Program-made: the position numbers and the translations under genes
Shown here: one piece after another, positions 45,439 to 54,480 of the stretch
Layout of the letters: every line of letters begins with the position of its first letter
Numbering within the stretch: the stretch's first letter is position 1
Origin: Salinivenus iranica
GTDB lineage: Bacteria; Bacteroidota; Rhodothermia; Rhodothermales; Salinibacteraceae
Direction: 5' to 3'
DNA: 64,000 nt
NCBI GenBank assembly: GCA_002894665.1
Contig: NCRB01000013.1
Location: 1 to 64,000 of the forward strand
The notes under the pieces: generated by a model
Database searches by the model: none
What the model was told of the DNA's origin: nothing
The model's input: the letters and a program-made list of their open reading frames with translations, nothing else

Positions 45439-46547
45439 GATGCAGTGGGGGTAAGGTGAAGGGTCACGTGAAAGGTGGCGCCCTCGCCCGGGGCAGACTC
45501 GACCCAGATGTCGCCGTCGTGGCGCTCGACGATCTTCCGGGTAATGGAGAGGCCCATGCCACTCCCGTCGTGGCCGGTGCCGTGGGGGTCGAGTTGCTTA
45601 AAGATGCGAAAGATCTTGTCCTGGCCCTCCGGCGGGATGCCCGGCCCCTCGTCGCGAACGGTAACGTGGCCGCCCCCGCTCTCGGGCCGGCCGTTCACAT
45701 GAATGACGGGCGGGGCTTCGCCGTGGTACGTGAGGGCGTTTTCGATCAGGTTCTGAAATACGCGCCGCAGCTGCTCGGGCACGCCGTAGACCGTCGGCAG
45801 CGGGTCGCGCGTCACCGTCGCCCCGGTTTCGTCGATGCGGCGCTCCAGGTCCTCGATGATCTCGCCGACGAGTGTGCTCAGGTCCACCTCCCGGAACTCG
45901 CCCTCCTTTCGCCCCACGCGCGAGTAGTGCAGCAGGCTGTTGATGAGGCTCTTCATGCGCTGGGCGCCGTCCACCGCGTACCCGATAAACTCGCACGCCG
46001 TCTCGTCGAGGTCGTCGGCGTAGCGGCGCTCCAGCAGCTGCAGGTAGCTGGCCACCATGCGGAGCGGCTCCTGGAGGTCGTGCGAGGCTGCGTAGGCGAA
46101 CTCCTCCAGGTCGGCGTTGGAGCGCTCCAGCTCGCGGGCGTGGCGGCGCAGCTTCTCCTCCAGCTCGTGCTGCTCGGTGATGTCCTCGATGGCCAGGAGG
46201 ATGTGGATGGAGTCCGCGTCCTGCCCCACGAGGCGCCGCCCGTTGAGGCGGAGGACCCGGCGGCCCAGGCCCTCGAACGGCTGGTCGACCTCCAGGCCCG
46301 TGAACGCGTCCCCGTCGGCGGCCACCGCCTCCAGCCGCTCCCGCAGGGCCGGGACCCGAAAGTGCCCCCCGCCGAGGTCGAACAGCGAGGCCCCGATCAC
46401 GTCGTCCGAGGGGGGCGCAAAGGCCTCGTAGAAGGCCGGGTTGGCCTGTCGGATCTGCAGGTCGGCGTCGAGGACGAGGAGGGGTTCGTGGAGGGTGTCG
46501 ACGATCTGTGACGCCTCCACGGCGGGTTCATCCTGTGTCGAGGGCAT
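45435..46547 (-). CDS. PAS-domain histidine kinase
   Basis: A 370-residue soluble kinase. The start at ATG 46547 ([17 protein letters not shown]) was preferred over a GC-poor upstream extension. A PAS domain (about 10-125) and short coiled coil ([20 protein letters not shown]) precede the phosphotransfer domain with His in [19 protein letters not shown], a phytochrome-type H-box. The ATPase domain has N-box [11 protein letters not shown] and G-boxes VRDEGPGIP and GSGMGLSI. No membrane helix is present, so the sensed signal is cytoplasmic. It is coupled to the receiver gene by the ATGA overlap. Confidence 0.93.
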   Translation of the reverse strand: MPSTQDEPAVEASQIVDTLHEPLLVLDADLQIRQANPAFYEAFAPPSDDVIGASLFDLGGGHFRVPALRERLEAVAADGDAFTGLEVDQPFEGLGRRVLRLNGRRLVGQDADSIHILLAIEDITEQHELEEKLRRHARELERSNADLEEFAYAASHDLQEPLRMVASYLQLLERRYADDLDETACEFIGYAVDGAQRMKSLINSLLHYSRVGRKEGEFREVDLSTLVGEIIEDLERRIDETGATVTRDPLPTVYGVPEQLRRVFQNLIENALTYHGEAPPVIHVNGRPESGGGHVTVRDEGPGIPPEGQDKIFRIFKQLDPHGTGHDGSGMGLSITRKIVERHDGDIWVESAPGEGATFHVTLHLTPTAS

Positions 46548-46591
46548 GTCCGTGTGTTTGCTGTGCAACATCGACCGGGTGCGGTGCAGCC

Positions 46592-49500
46592 TTACGCAGG
46601 CGCCGCCTCCGTCGTCCGGGGCAGCCGAACGACAAAGCAGGTACCCTCTCCCTTCGCCGTCTCCACGTCCACCGTGCCCCCGTGCGCCTCCGTCAGGCGC
46701 TTCACGATGGACAGCCCGAGCCCGGCCCCCTCGTATTCCCGCTCCATGCCTTCGGACTCCTGCTTAAACGGCTGAAAGAGGCTCGAGACGCGCGCAGGAT
46801 CCATCCCAATGCCCGTATCCGACACCTCCAACACCGCCGTGTCCGGCGTCTCGTCCACCCGCACGTCCACGTGCCCGCCCTCCGGCGTAAACTTGATCGC
46901 ATTCTCTAACAGGTTTTCTGTGATGCGGGCCAGCGCCCCCTCATTCCACCACCCGTCCGCCCCGCCGTCCGGCACCTGCACCCGAACCGTGAGGCCCGCC
47001 GCCTCGGCCTGGGAGTGCAGCATGCGGGCCGTCTCCTCCACCACCTGCCCGAAGTCCACCCGCTCCCGGTCCAGCTCGTACACGCCGGCCTCCAGCTTCG
47101 AAAGCGCCAGGACCGAGCTCAGGGTGTTCTCCAACCGACGCCCGCTCTGCGCAATCAGCCGGGCAAAGCGGCGCACGTCCCCCTCCGCTCCCTCCTCCGT
47201 CAGCACGTTGGCGAACCCCATGATCGACGTCAGCGGCGTGCGAATTTCGTGGCTCATGTTCGCAAGCATCGCCGACTTGAGGCGGGCCGCCGCCTCGGCC
47301 TCCTCCTTCGCCTCTTCCAGCTCGCGTTCGCGGTGCTTCTGCTCCGTCACGTCCGTGTACATGGCGTAGATCTCCGTCGGCCCGTTGGGGCGAGCGCGCG
47401 AGGCGGCCTGCAACTGAAAATCGCGCACCCCATCGGCCGTGCGGCGCCGCACCTCCAGCTGAAGGGCACCCTTCTCCATCACCTCCTCATTGATCTCGAC
47501 GGCGGTATCCTGATCCGAAGGCAGGATAAACTCGCACAGCTTCTCCCCCTGAATCGTATCGGCCGCGTACCCGAAGATCCGTTCGAACGCGGTGTTGACG
47601 TCGGTGACGGTGATGGTGTTTTTCCCCTCGCCCACGGTGCCCCGAACGACGGGCGTTGGCAGGTTGCTGAACAGGGTCACGAACCGGTCTCGTTCCTCCT
47701 GAAGCGCCTGCTCCGCCTTCTTCCGGTTGGCAATGTCGAGGAGCACCCCATTGAACACGAGCTCCCCCTCCGCCTGCTCCGGCGTTGACAGGCCGAGCAG
47801 CCAGATCACCTCCCCGTCGGGCCGCCGAAACGGCACCTCAACGCGCCACGTCTCGTGGTCCTCCACGGCCCTCTCGACGGACGACTCAAACCGCTCCTGG
47901 TGCGGCGACGGAATGCACTCCACGAAGCGGTCGTGAAACCCCTCCGGCGTGGGCGAAATGCCCAGAATCTCTTCGGCCCCCTCGCTCACAAAGTAGTTGC
48001 CGTACGTCCCGTCCGGGCGCACGTAAAACTGAAAGACAACGCCCGGCAGCGTATTGGCCAGGCCCCGGAGGCGGGCTTCTTGGTCGCGAAGCGTGTTCTC
48101 GGCCCGCACGCGCTCGGTGATGTCCTGCACCGCCCCGGCCACCGTCACCACGCGCCCGTCCTCCCATTCCACCGGCGACGCCACCGTCCGCACCCATCGC
48201 TCGGTCCCCGCCGCCGTCACGATCGGGAGCTCCAGGTCGTACGACTCCCCGTGCCGGAGGCACTGCTCGAACGCCTCCTGATGCGTCGTGCCGCCCGTCG
48301 ACGAATAAAACTGCGCCACCCGCTCTAGGGTGAGCTCCTCGTCGGGGGGCACCTCAAAGATGTCGTACACCTTGTCCGACCAGACGACCACGCCCGTGTC
48401 CACATTTGCCTCCCAGGCCCCCGCCAGGTGTTGGGTCTGCTCCAGGAGGTTGCGCTCGCGCCGCCGGGCGGCCTCCTGTTCCCGCTCATCGGTCACATCC
48501 CGCTGCACCGACACCCAGTAGCGGACCTCTCCCGCCGGGCCGCGCACCGGCGTTACGTTCCAGTGGACCTGATAGGGCGTCCCGTCCTTCCGGTAGTTGA
48601 CGGTCTCGCCCTCCCACTCCTCCCCGGCCTCCAGGGCCGCCCGGAGTGAATCGAGCACCTCCCGGTCCGTCTCGGGCCCCTGAAGGATCCGGGGCGTGCG
48701 CCCGACCAGGTCGTCCTCGGCGTAGCCTGTCATTTCCTCAAAGGCCCCGTTCACGAAGACGGTGCGGGGCCCCGGATCGTCCAGCGGTGCCGCCTCGGTG
48801 ATGAGCACGGCCTCCTTGGTCTGCTCGATGGCCTCCGACAGCAGGCGGAGCTGTTCGGTTCGCTGTTTTCGGTCGGTGATGTCTGTGATGACGCCGTCCC
48901 GATACGTCGTGTCGCGGTGGCCATCCTCGACCACGGCGCCCCTCAACAGCCCCATGAACGTCGTCCCGTCCGTCCGCATCAGCGCCACCTCCACGTCCGT
49001 GGGCAGGTCGTCGCCGTGCTGAAAGGTGCGCAGCCGCTCCGTCGCCCTCGCGGTCGCCCCCAGATCGGACAGGTCGGTGCCCAGCAGGGCCTCGGCCGTG
49101 TCGTAGCCCAACATGCGCACAAAGGCGTCATTGGCGTACGCAATGCCCTGGTCGGACACACATCGAAAGAGTCCCCCCGCCACGTTTTCGGCGATCGACT
49201 TGATCCAGTCCGTCTGGTGGCCTAGCTCGGCCTCCATTTCGGCCCGGGCGGCGGCCCACCGAAGCGTGCGGATCAGCAGCGTGGGCGTCAGCTCATCCTT
49301 TCGGAGGTACTGATCGGCGCCCGCCGCCTGGGCCTCCCGGGCGGTGTCGAAGGTCGTGTCTCCAGTCAGCACCACGAGCGGGACCGTCGGGGCCGCGTCC
49401 ACGCAGCATCGCACCGTCGCGGGTCCCTCGCTGTCCGGAAGGCCGAGGTCCACGGCCACGACATCCGGCTGCTCGTCGTCGAGGGCCGCAAGCCCCACGT

Positions 49501-49654
49501 CAAGGGACTGCTCCCACCGGAGGTGAACTGCGGCCTGACTCTCGTGAAGATACTCCCGGATGAGACGTGCATCTCCGGGGTGGTCTTCCACTAGCAAAAC
49601 CGAAAGCGGATCGCCGGACGAACCCGACGGGCCGGTGTCGTCTCTGAAGGGCAT
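46592..49654 (-). CDS. Receiver-multiPAS sensor histidine kinase
   Basis: A 1020-residue soluble hybrid kinase. An N-terminal receiver domain (about 15-135) has its Asp in VVAVDLGLPDSEG, and four or five PAS/PAC domains follow (about 140-775). A coiled coil leads to the His-kinase core with SAMLANMSHEIRTPL, N-box ENLLENAIKFTPEGG and G-boxes DTGIGM and GAGLGLSIVKR. The receiver is at the N terminus, so phosphorylation by another kinase may switch this kinase. It ends 45 bp before the second kinase gene on the same strand, forming a three-gene sensory block. Confidence 0.92.
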   Translation of the reverse strand: MPFRDDTGPSGSSGDPLSVLLVEDHPGDARLIREYLHESQAAVHLRWEQSLDVGLAALDDEQPDVVAVDLGLPDSEGPATVRCCVDAAPTVPLVVLTGDTTFDTAREAQAAGADQYLRKDELTPTLLIRTLRWAAARAEMEAELGHQTDWIKSIAENVAGGLFRCVSDQGIAYANDAFVRMLGYDTAEALLGTDLSDLGATARATERLRTFQHGDDLPTDVEVALMRTDGTTFMGLLRGAVVEDGHRDTTYRDGVITDITDRKQRTEQLRLLSEAIEQTKEAVLITEAAPLDDPGPRTVFVNGAFEEMTGYAEDDLVGRTPRILQGPETDREVLDSLRAALEAGEEWEGETVNYRKDGTPYQVHWNVTPVRGPAGEVRYWVSVQRDVTDEREQEAARRRERNLLEQTQHLAGAWEANVDTGVVVWSDKVYDIFEVPPDEELTLERVAQFYSSTGGTTHQEAFEQCLRHGESYDLELPIVTAAGTERWVRTVASPVEWEDGRVVTVAGAVQDITERVRAENTLRDQEARLRGLANTLPGVVFQFYVRPDGTYGNYFVSEGAEEILGISPTPEGFHDRFVECIPSPHQERFESSVERAVEDHETWRVEVPFRRPDGEVIWLLGLSTPEQAEGELVFNGVLLDIANRKKAEQALQEERDRFVTLFSNLPTPVVRGTVGEGKNTITVTDVNTAFERIFGYAADTIQGEKLCEFILPSDQDTAVEINEEVMEKGALQLEVRRRTADGVRDFQLQAASRARPNGPTEIYAMYTDVTEQKHRERELEEAKEEAEAAARLKSAMLANMSHEIRTPLTSIMGFANVLTEEGAEGDVRRFARLIAQSGRRLENTLSSVLALSKLEAGVYELDRERVDFGQVVEETARMLHSQAEAAGLTVRVQVPDGGADGWWNEGALARITENLLENAIKFTPEGGHVDVRVDETPDTAVLEVSDTGIGMDPARVSSLFQPFKQESEGMEREYEGAGLGLSIVKRLTEAHGGTVDVETAKGEGTCFVVRLPRTTEAAPA

Positions 49655-50057
49655 GAAAAACCCTGAGGAGGGTGGGGCAAATCCGCGCCGCGCCGGATGG
49701 AGGCAGCGGAATGGGGGGAGTCCCTTGAATGTAGACGTAAAAAGCCTAGGAATGCAAGCTGCGCACCGGTCGGCACGGCCGCCTCCCGGGTCCCCCTCCC
49801 GGCGCTCCTCCGTCCGATCTCTTCCATTTCTCCCACGGGGATCTGCGCTTTAGGATCATCCGCTCCCGCCCGCGCCCCCCCAAATTCATCTGTGCACTTC
49901 TTCCAACGCCTCTCTTCTGAGGTATGGATCATGGGTCCGGACCCTGGTGGGGGCCGGACCCTTTCTTTGTCGGCCCCTACCGCGTGCGACCTCCGTGCAA
50001 GCAGCCCCTCTCCGCACAGAAAATAAGAGGCCACGCGCGGTCGGTGCACGAGAGCGG
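49655..50057. other. Intergenic region with orphan terminator
   Basis: No gene is supported in these 403 bases. Plus-strand boxes TTGAAT (49727) and TAGGAA (49749), 16 bp apart, could start a transcript that the hairpin at 49933-49970 would end. The promoter of the large kinase gene on the minus strand must also lie here. Confidence 0.35.
49933..49970 (+). terminator. Hairpin-T terminator without upstream gene
   Basis: Perfect 8-bp arms GGGTCCGG and CCGGACCC enclose a 13-base loop and are followed by TTTCTTT. It points along the plus strand, but the nearest upstream plus-strand gene is dinB, 6 kb away. Confidence 0.6.
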
Positions 50058-50543
50058 TCAGGACTTGACGTACGCCCCGACGCCCAACACGACGAACAGC
50101 GCACCGACCCCGACCAGCTTCAGCGGTGCGGTCGACTGTCGGTCCGTCAGAAAGCCCTCGCTCGGGGCCTCCGGATCGACGTATGCCGTGCGTCTCTCTC
50201 CCTCCTCATACGTCTCGACTGCCGACCGGGCCGCCGACTCCGTATCGTAGCCCGATTCGGTGTGTGCGGGATACAGGTTGGTCCCGGTGTAGCGGGTGCC
50301 CCGGTACTGGTACTCGAACGCCACCTCGGGACGGTAGTCCGTGCCGCCCCGTCGCTGAGGAACACGCTCGACGCCCGCCTCGGTGATTGTCGCCTGTACT
50401 TCGACAGCGGTTGCGATTGCGTTGGACTGCTGAACGTAATCGTATCCGCCGTAGCCCATAACCGCCACGCCGACGATGAGGACCAGGAGGGCCTTGCGTC
50501 CGGAGGATCGGGCGTCGCCGCCGATAGAAATGTTCGGGGACAT
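50058..50543 (-). CDS. DUF3592-domain membrane protein
   Basis: A 161-residue protein with an N-terminal membrane helix (LLVLIVGVAVMGYGGYDYV), a soluble beta-rich DUF3592 domain (about 40-130) and a second helix at the C terminus (LKLVGVGALFVVLGVGAYV). Signatures include VEVQATITEAGVERV, YRPEVAFEYQYRGTRYTG and YVDPEAPSEGFL. The start at ATG 50543 (MSPNISIGGD) gives the usual layout. DUF3592 proteins are common envelope proteins without a known role. The gene diverges from the aldo/keto reductase. Confidence 0.85.
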   Translation of the reverse strand: MSPNISIGGDARSSGRKALLVLIVGVAVMGYGGYDYVQQSNAIATAVEVQATITEAGVERVPQRRGGTDYRPEVAFEYQYRGTRYTGTNLYPAHTESGYDTESAARSAVETYEEGERRTAYVDPEAPSEGFLTDRQSTAPLKLVGVGALFVVLGVGAYVKS

Positions 50544-50976
50544 ACACAGAGCCTGTCGCCGAGGAGTACGACGCAGCCCGCACGACCGCCATAGAAACGT
50601 GTGCGGGAACCGGCTACACGAACTGCACGTCCGCCGGTTTCGACGGATACGTCGCCGAGAGGGACTCATTCGGTTCAGGCCGCGGGGCGGTGGACAATCA
50701 AGACCATTGCAGTTTCCGCGGGTGCGGCGTCACCTGCTACACTCTGACACAGTACATGGCGTGCGATCGAATCCTGTATCAAGTTGGCCCAGAAGCAACC
50801 GCACCGTCGACCTACGGCATCGGTACGCCCCCTGGCGGGCCGGCGACGAAATCCTAGCAAGTTCCCTCTCTGGCCCCCGTCCCCCGGGCGAGTGGGCGAA
50901 CGACCCGGCACAGCCCGACGTATTTTTTTCTCTACTTGCCTTCATCCTTCTGTTTCACTGTTCTCTTAAACGATCT
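50544..50976. other. Divergent intergenic region
   Basis: No gene is supported in these 433 bases. An open plus-strand frame runs upstream of the aldo/keto reductase without a stop, but its translation is Arg-rich and unrelated to the family, so it is not part of the enzyme. A T-rich tract (TATTTTTTTCTCTACTTG near 50930) lies just before the reductase and may belong to its promoter or leader. Confidence 0.4.
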
Positions 50977-51930
50977 ATGCAGACCGTTTCCTTCGACAAC
51001 GGCGACGAGATGCCTGTGCTTGGGCTCGGCACCTGGAAATCCGCGCCCGGCGACGTGTACGACGCGGTTACTTTTGCCCTCGAAACGGGCTACCGACACA
51101 TCGACTGCGCCCCCATCTACGGGAACGAGCCCGAGGTGGGCCAGGCCCTGTCCGACACGGTGTCCGAGGGGGTCGTGGACCGCGACGACGTGTGGATTAC
51201 CTCGAAGCTGTGGAACGACGCCCACCGCCCGAAGCACGTGCGTGCGGCCCTCGAGGAAACCCTCGACGATCTGCAGATCGACACGCTCGACCTGTACCTC
51301 ATGCACTGGCCGGTGGCCCTCACCCGCGGCACCGGCATGCCGTCCGCCCCCGACGACTTCCTGTCGCTCGATGAGCTGCCCCTCGCCGAGACGTGGGCCG
51401 CGATGGAAGAGCTGGTGGACGAGGGGCGGGTGCGCCACATCGGCGTCTCCAACTTTAACGTGCCCAAGCTGCGGCGCCTGATGGACGCGGCCGACCACGC
51501 GCCAGAGATGAATCAGGTAGAGATGCATCCCTACCTGCCGCAAGAGGACCTGCTCAGCTTTGCCAACGAGCACGACCTGCCCCTCACGGCATATTCGCCG
51601 CTCGGCTCCAAGGATCGCCCCGAGGGCATGAAGGGCGACGACGAGCCGCTCCTCCTGGAGGACCCGACGATCAACGAGATTGCCGACCGCCACGACGCGA
51701 CACCGGGCCAGGTGCTCATCAGCTGGGCCCTGCACCGCGGCACCATCACCATTCCCAAGTCCGTGACGCCCAGTCACATTGAGGAAAACCTGGCCGCGGC
51801 CGACCTTTCGCTGACCGACAACGACATGGAGGCGATTGGTGAGCTCGGACGGGGCCGACGCTACGTGCGAGGCGAGGTGTGGGCCATGGACGGCAGCCCC
51901 TACACCCTGGAGGGCATTTGGGAGAAGTAG
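50977..51930 (+). CDS. Aldo/keto reductase
   Basis: A 317-residue cytosolic NADPH-dependent reductase with the TIM-barrel AKR fold. The catalytic tetrad is visible: Asp and Tyr in YRHIDCAPIYGNE, Lys in WITSKLWN and His in YLMHWPVA. The cofactor segments VSNFNVPKL and the C-terminal IPKSVTPSHIEEN are also present. The start at ATG 50977 gives the family's normal N terminus (MQTVSFDNGDEMPVLGLGTW). It resembles AKR3/AKR4-like alcohol dehydrogenase (NADP+) and xylose reductase relatives, but no substrate can be named. It is followed by a strong terminator. Confidence 0.95.
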   Translation: MQTVSFDNGDEMPVLGLGTWKSAPGDVYDAVTFALETGYRHIDCAPIYGNEPEVGQALSDTVSEGVVDRDDVWITSKLWNDAHRPKHVRAALEETLDDLQIDTLDLYLMHWPVALTRGTGMPSAPDDFLSLDELPLAETWAAMEELVDEGRVRHIGVSNFNVPKLRRLMDAADHAPEMNQVEMHPYLPQEDLLSFANEHDLPLTAYSPLGSKDRPEGMKGDDEPLLLEDPTINEIADRHDATPGQVLISWALHRGTITIPKSVTPSHIEENLAAADLSLTDNDMEAIGELGRGRRYVRGEVWAMDGSPYTLEGIWEK

Positions 51931-51965
51931 CCCCCTCCTAGAATGTCATTCTGCGACCGATGTCT

Positions 51966-52009
51966 GTGCCCGCCCCGCGGTGCTTTCCGCCGGGGCGGGC
52001 ATTGTTTTG
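51966..52009 (+). terminator. Intrinsic terminator after the aldo/keto reductase
   Basis: Long GC arms TGCCCGCCCCG and CGGGGCGGGCA enclose a short pyrimidine-rich loop and are followed by TTGTTTT. It lies 36 bp after the stop codon and just before the leader-distal end of the CRISPR array, so it would shield the two converging transcripts. Confidence 0.88.
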
Positions 52010-52052
52010 CGGGTCGCCCGTGTCTTCCTGTACGATCGATTGAAACGACCCC

Positions 52053-52629
52053 AATCTGTCCCCGCGGATGCGGGGGCACCTGGTGGTACTTGCTCCTCTA
52101 CCTGGTGCCCTCCGGTCTATCCCCGCGGATGCGGGGGCACCTAGATAGTCGCACCCGCCACCCGGTCGATCAGGGGTCTATCCCCGCGGATGCGGGGGCA
52201 CCATGCGGAAGATGCCCTGTCCCACCTGCCCTTCGGGTCTATCCCCGCGGATGCGGGGGCACCGATCAGGGTGCGCTCTCCGCCGTCCGTCTCCAGGGTC
52301 TATCCCCGCGGATGCGGGGGCACCAGAGGAAGGGGAGGGAGCGCGTTGCATCGGCTGGGTCTATCCCCGCGGATGCGGGGGCACCACTATCGCCTGATGG
52401 ACTGGGCGCGCGAGTGGAGGTCTATCCCCGCGGATGCGGGGGCACCATCTTGCAGAATACGGACCACGGCACCGCATAGGGTCTATCCCCGCGGATGCGG
52501 GGGCACCCCCACCCCATCGACGGGCCACGGCAGCGTGCCGGGTCTATCCCCGCGGATGCGGGGGCACCCGGGACCACAGCGAGGGCTTTGTGCGGGCCCG
52601 GGGTCTATCCCCGCGGATGCGGGGGCACC
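52053..52629 (-). CRISPR. Type I-E CRISPR array, 10 repeats and 9 spacers
   Basis: The array has ten repeats at a strict 61-bp period. With a 28-nt repeat (plus-strand GGTCTATCCCCGC, GGAT loop, GCGGGGGCACC) the nine spacers are all 33 nt. Seven of nine spacers end in G, so a 29-nt repeat with 32-nt spacers is equally valid and matches the I-E standard. The repeat stem CCCCGC-GCGGGG is typical of I-E. Read on the minus strand it ends in ATAGACCC, the counterpart of the E. coli 5' handle ATAAACCG, so the array is transcribed leftward, away from cas2. Repeats 2-10 are identical. The leftmost (52053-52080) has three changes in its handle, as expected for the leader-distal end. Confidence 0.98.
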
Positions 52630-52809
52630 CCTGCTACAGTTTGTCAGGAATCGGGCGCTACGGGCCCTTCATTCCGTGTATCGCTCCATAAGAGCGACAG
52701 TCTGTCACAGGGCGAATCAAAATTGTGGCACGCGACTGCGTCGCCCGTCGCGGTCCAAGCATAGAAAGCGTTCCGAAAAATCGCAACGTCAATGAACAAT
52801 TGGGGGACC
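52630..52809 (-). promoter_or_regulatory. CRISPR leader
   Basis: These 180 bases between cas2 and the first repeat have the position of an I-E leader. A minus-strand promoter is possible: TTGACG (52792-52787) and TTCTAT (52766-52761), though the 20-bp spacer is long. Small palindromes are CGCTC-CATAA-GAGCG (52682-52696) and GACAGTCTGTC (52696-52706). Such elements could guide spacer insertion, but no IHF-type site is recognisable. Confidence 0.7.
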
Positions 52810-53217
52810 TCAGGAGGCCGCACCCATGCCTCCCATCGGCAGGGTGGGGTCCGCCTCGTCAATGGATACTTCCTCCACCTCCGCCTGCTCCAGCAGTTCC
52901 TCCACATTGTGGGCTTCCGTTAGATCGCGCAGCGTGCGCCACAGGCCCTCGTGCTCTATGAACTCTTTCTTGGGCCACCCCAGCATGCGGATCTGGAGGC
53001 CGGAGGGCGCGTCGGGATCCCGCCAGAAGAAGACCACGCCGGCGTCGTCGGGCAGCAGGCCCTCCCACTCCATCATCACGGCCCACACCCGCTCGCGGAC
53101 GGAGGTTGTCATGGTCGGGGCCACGTAGACGCCGGGGGCAATCTCCTGCATGCAGGAGCAGAGGAAGCCGTCGAACCGGCCGGGCGTATTACGCGTCACC
53201 GCGATGGTCATCGACAT
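52810..53217 (-). CDS. cas2: CRISPR-associated Cas2, type I-E
   Basis: A 135-residue Cas2 of the I-E (CasF/Cas2e) branch that forms the Cas1-Cas2 spacer integrase. The first 100 residues carry the family strings TIAVTRNTPGRFDGFLCSCM, EIAPGVYVAPTM and VWAVMMEWEGLLPDDAGVVF. The C-terminal 35 residues (EELLEQAEVEEVSIDEADP) form an acidic extension beyond the usual length of about 95-100. Start at 53217 or at the second ATG two codons on. It overlaps the end of cas1 by 29 bp and lies 180 bp before the array. Confidence 0.95.
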   Translation of the reverse strand: MSMTIAVTRNTPGRFDGFLCSCMQEIAPGVYVAPTMTTSVRERVWAVMMEWEGLLPDDAGVVFFWRDPDAPSGLQIRMLGWPKKEFIEHEGLWRTLRDLTEAHNVEELLEQAEVEEVSIDEADPTLPMGGMGAAS

Positions 53218-54082
53218 CGAGGACCTCCTTGATTTTGTCGATCATGTCGGGAATGACGTCGTCGTCGCGCAGCGTGCGGCCCGCGAGGCGGCGCGTGGTG
53301 CCTTCGATGCCGCGGTCGGGGCGTCGCTCAATCTTCTTTGCCGCGCGGAAGGCGATGGGGAGCGCCACGGAGCTGCGGAAGAGATCGGCCACGTCGAGCG
53401 CAAAGGCGTGCCCCGACGACTCGTGGATGAAGCCGAGCTCGGGCACGGTGCCGGTGACGGCCACCGCGATGCGGGCCGAGGCGTAGAGGGCCGTCACGGC
53501 GTGGTTGATGGCTTTGTTGACGGTGTCGTTCGACTCCGGGTCGTTGCGGTCGTAGCGGCGCCCGTTCCACTCCACCCCGTACTGGTCGGCCAGGTTCTGG
53601 TAGACTTTTTTGACGCGCCGCCCCTCAATGCCGCGGAGCGAATTGAGGTCGCGCTGATGGGCGGGCAGCTTGCCCCCGAGGCGGATGCGGTACATCTCGC
53701 GGGCCACGTCGATGCGCATCTCCTCATCCGCCCAGAGGGTGGCGTGACGGCGGGCGCGGTCGGCACTGTCGGGGCCGAAGGGCATGCTCACGGCGTAGAG
53801 GCGGACGCCCTTGGAGCCGACGGCGAGCAGGCCGGTGTCGCGCCGAGCCAGAATGCGAAGGGCGTCGTGGCTCACCACCCCGCCGGGCCCGAGCAGGATG
53901 TTGGAGACCTGCTGGTAGGGAATGTCGTAGGCGCCGGCCTCCAGGTCGTCGAACCCGGCCGTGGTAAAGACGAGGTTGCCGTCCTCGACGGCCAGGCGGC
54001 CTCGTTCTAGCCACATGAGGCCGTGGCGGTCGGCGTGCGGCACGCGGGCGGTTTCGAGGCCGAGGCGTCCCTTTAACGGCAT
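53189..54082 (-). CDS. cas1: CRISPR-associated Cas1, type I-E
   Basis: A 297-residue integrase nuclease of the spacer acquisition complex. The metal ligands expected from E. coli Cas1 (Glu141, His208, Asp221) correspond to Glu in NSLRGIEGRRV, His in LGFIHESSGH and Asp in FALDVADLFR. The start at ATG 54082 (MPLKGRLGLETARVPHADRH) fits the family; the frame upstream of it runs through repeat sequence. It lies 101 bp after the antitoxin gene and overlaps cas2. Confidence 0.96.
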   Translation of the reverse strand: MPLKGRLGLETARVPHADRHGLMWLERGRLAVEDGNLVFTTAGFDDLEAGAYDIPYQQVSNILLGPGGVVSHDALRILARRDTGLLAVGSKGVRLYAVSMPFGPDSADRARRHATLWADEEMRIDVAREMYRIRLGGKLPAHQRDLNSLRGIEGRRVKKVYQNLADQYGVEWNGRRYDRNDPESNDTVNKAINHAVTALYASARIAVAVTGTVPELGFIHESSGHAFALDVADLFRSSVALPIAFRAAKKIERRPDRGIEGTTRRLAGRTLRDDDVIPDMIDKIKEVLDVDDHRGDA

Positions 54083-54183
54083 TGGGGATTTTGGAATCTG
54101 GATTGGGGATTGGGCCGGTATTGCCGAGCCTTTCGCCGATGGACCCAATCGGTTCCGACAGGCCCAGAATTGCGAACAGGTCG
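54083..54183. repeat. Short tandem-repeat spacer inside the cas operon
   Basis: The gap before cas1 has the decamer ATTGGGGATT twice (54081-54090 and 54102-54111), interleaved with further GGATT units. The remaining sequence has no gene. One of several repeat-filled gaps in this operon. Confidence 0.6.
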
Positions 54184-54480
54184 TTATTCGGACTCGCTGG
54201 CACTCGCGGCTTTTTGTTCTTTCCCCTCTCGGACCGGTTGATAGTATCGGCTTTGCAGTTCGATTCCCTGAGCCACAGCCTGTTCAAGGATGTGCTGTAG
54301 CCGCTCGACCTCCTCGGCCGCAAGCAACGAATTGCCGCACACGTCGCATACAAGGGCCGGCACGTCTTTCACGACCACTACGGTGTCCCCTCGTTCAAGC
54401 GTTTCCGTGACCCCCCCCTTCTCATAGGTCCCTTCCGGACACTGCCGACAGGACTGCCCCGGGGTTAGGCTTGTCCCCAT
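54184..54480 (-). CDS. YgiT/MqsA-type zinc-finger antitoxin
   Basis: A 98-residue protein with an N-terminal zinc finger of two CxxC knuckles (CRQCPEG and LVCDVCGNSLL) around a beta-rich core (TETLERGDTVVVVKDVPA), typical of YgiT-type MqsA antitoxins. The C-terminal helix (EEVERLQHILEQAVAQGIE) has no full HTH domain, so DNA binding may be weak. The start was placed at ATG 54480 (MGTSLTPGQSC), 16 bp inside the toxin gene; upstream ATGs at 54513 and 54531 are possible. It is encoded immediately after a DUF4258 toxin, the common partner, and both lie between cas6e and cas1. Confidence 0.88.
   Translation of the reverse strand: MGTSLTPGQSCRQCPEGTYEKGGVTETLERGDTVVVVKDVPALVCDVCGNSLLAAEEVERLQHILEQAVAQGIELQSRYYQPVREGKEQKAASASESE

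Noticed and set aside
52185-52795. Plus-strand open frames reading as repeated IPADAGAP and YPRGCGGT peptides
   Set aside because: They are translations of the CRISPR repeats and spacers; the period and stem structure show an array, not a repeat protein.
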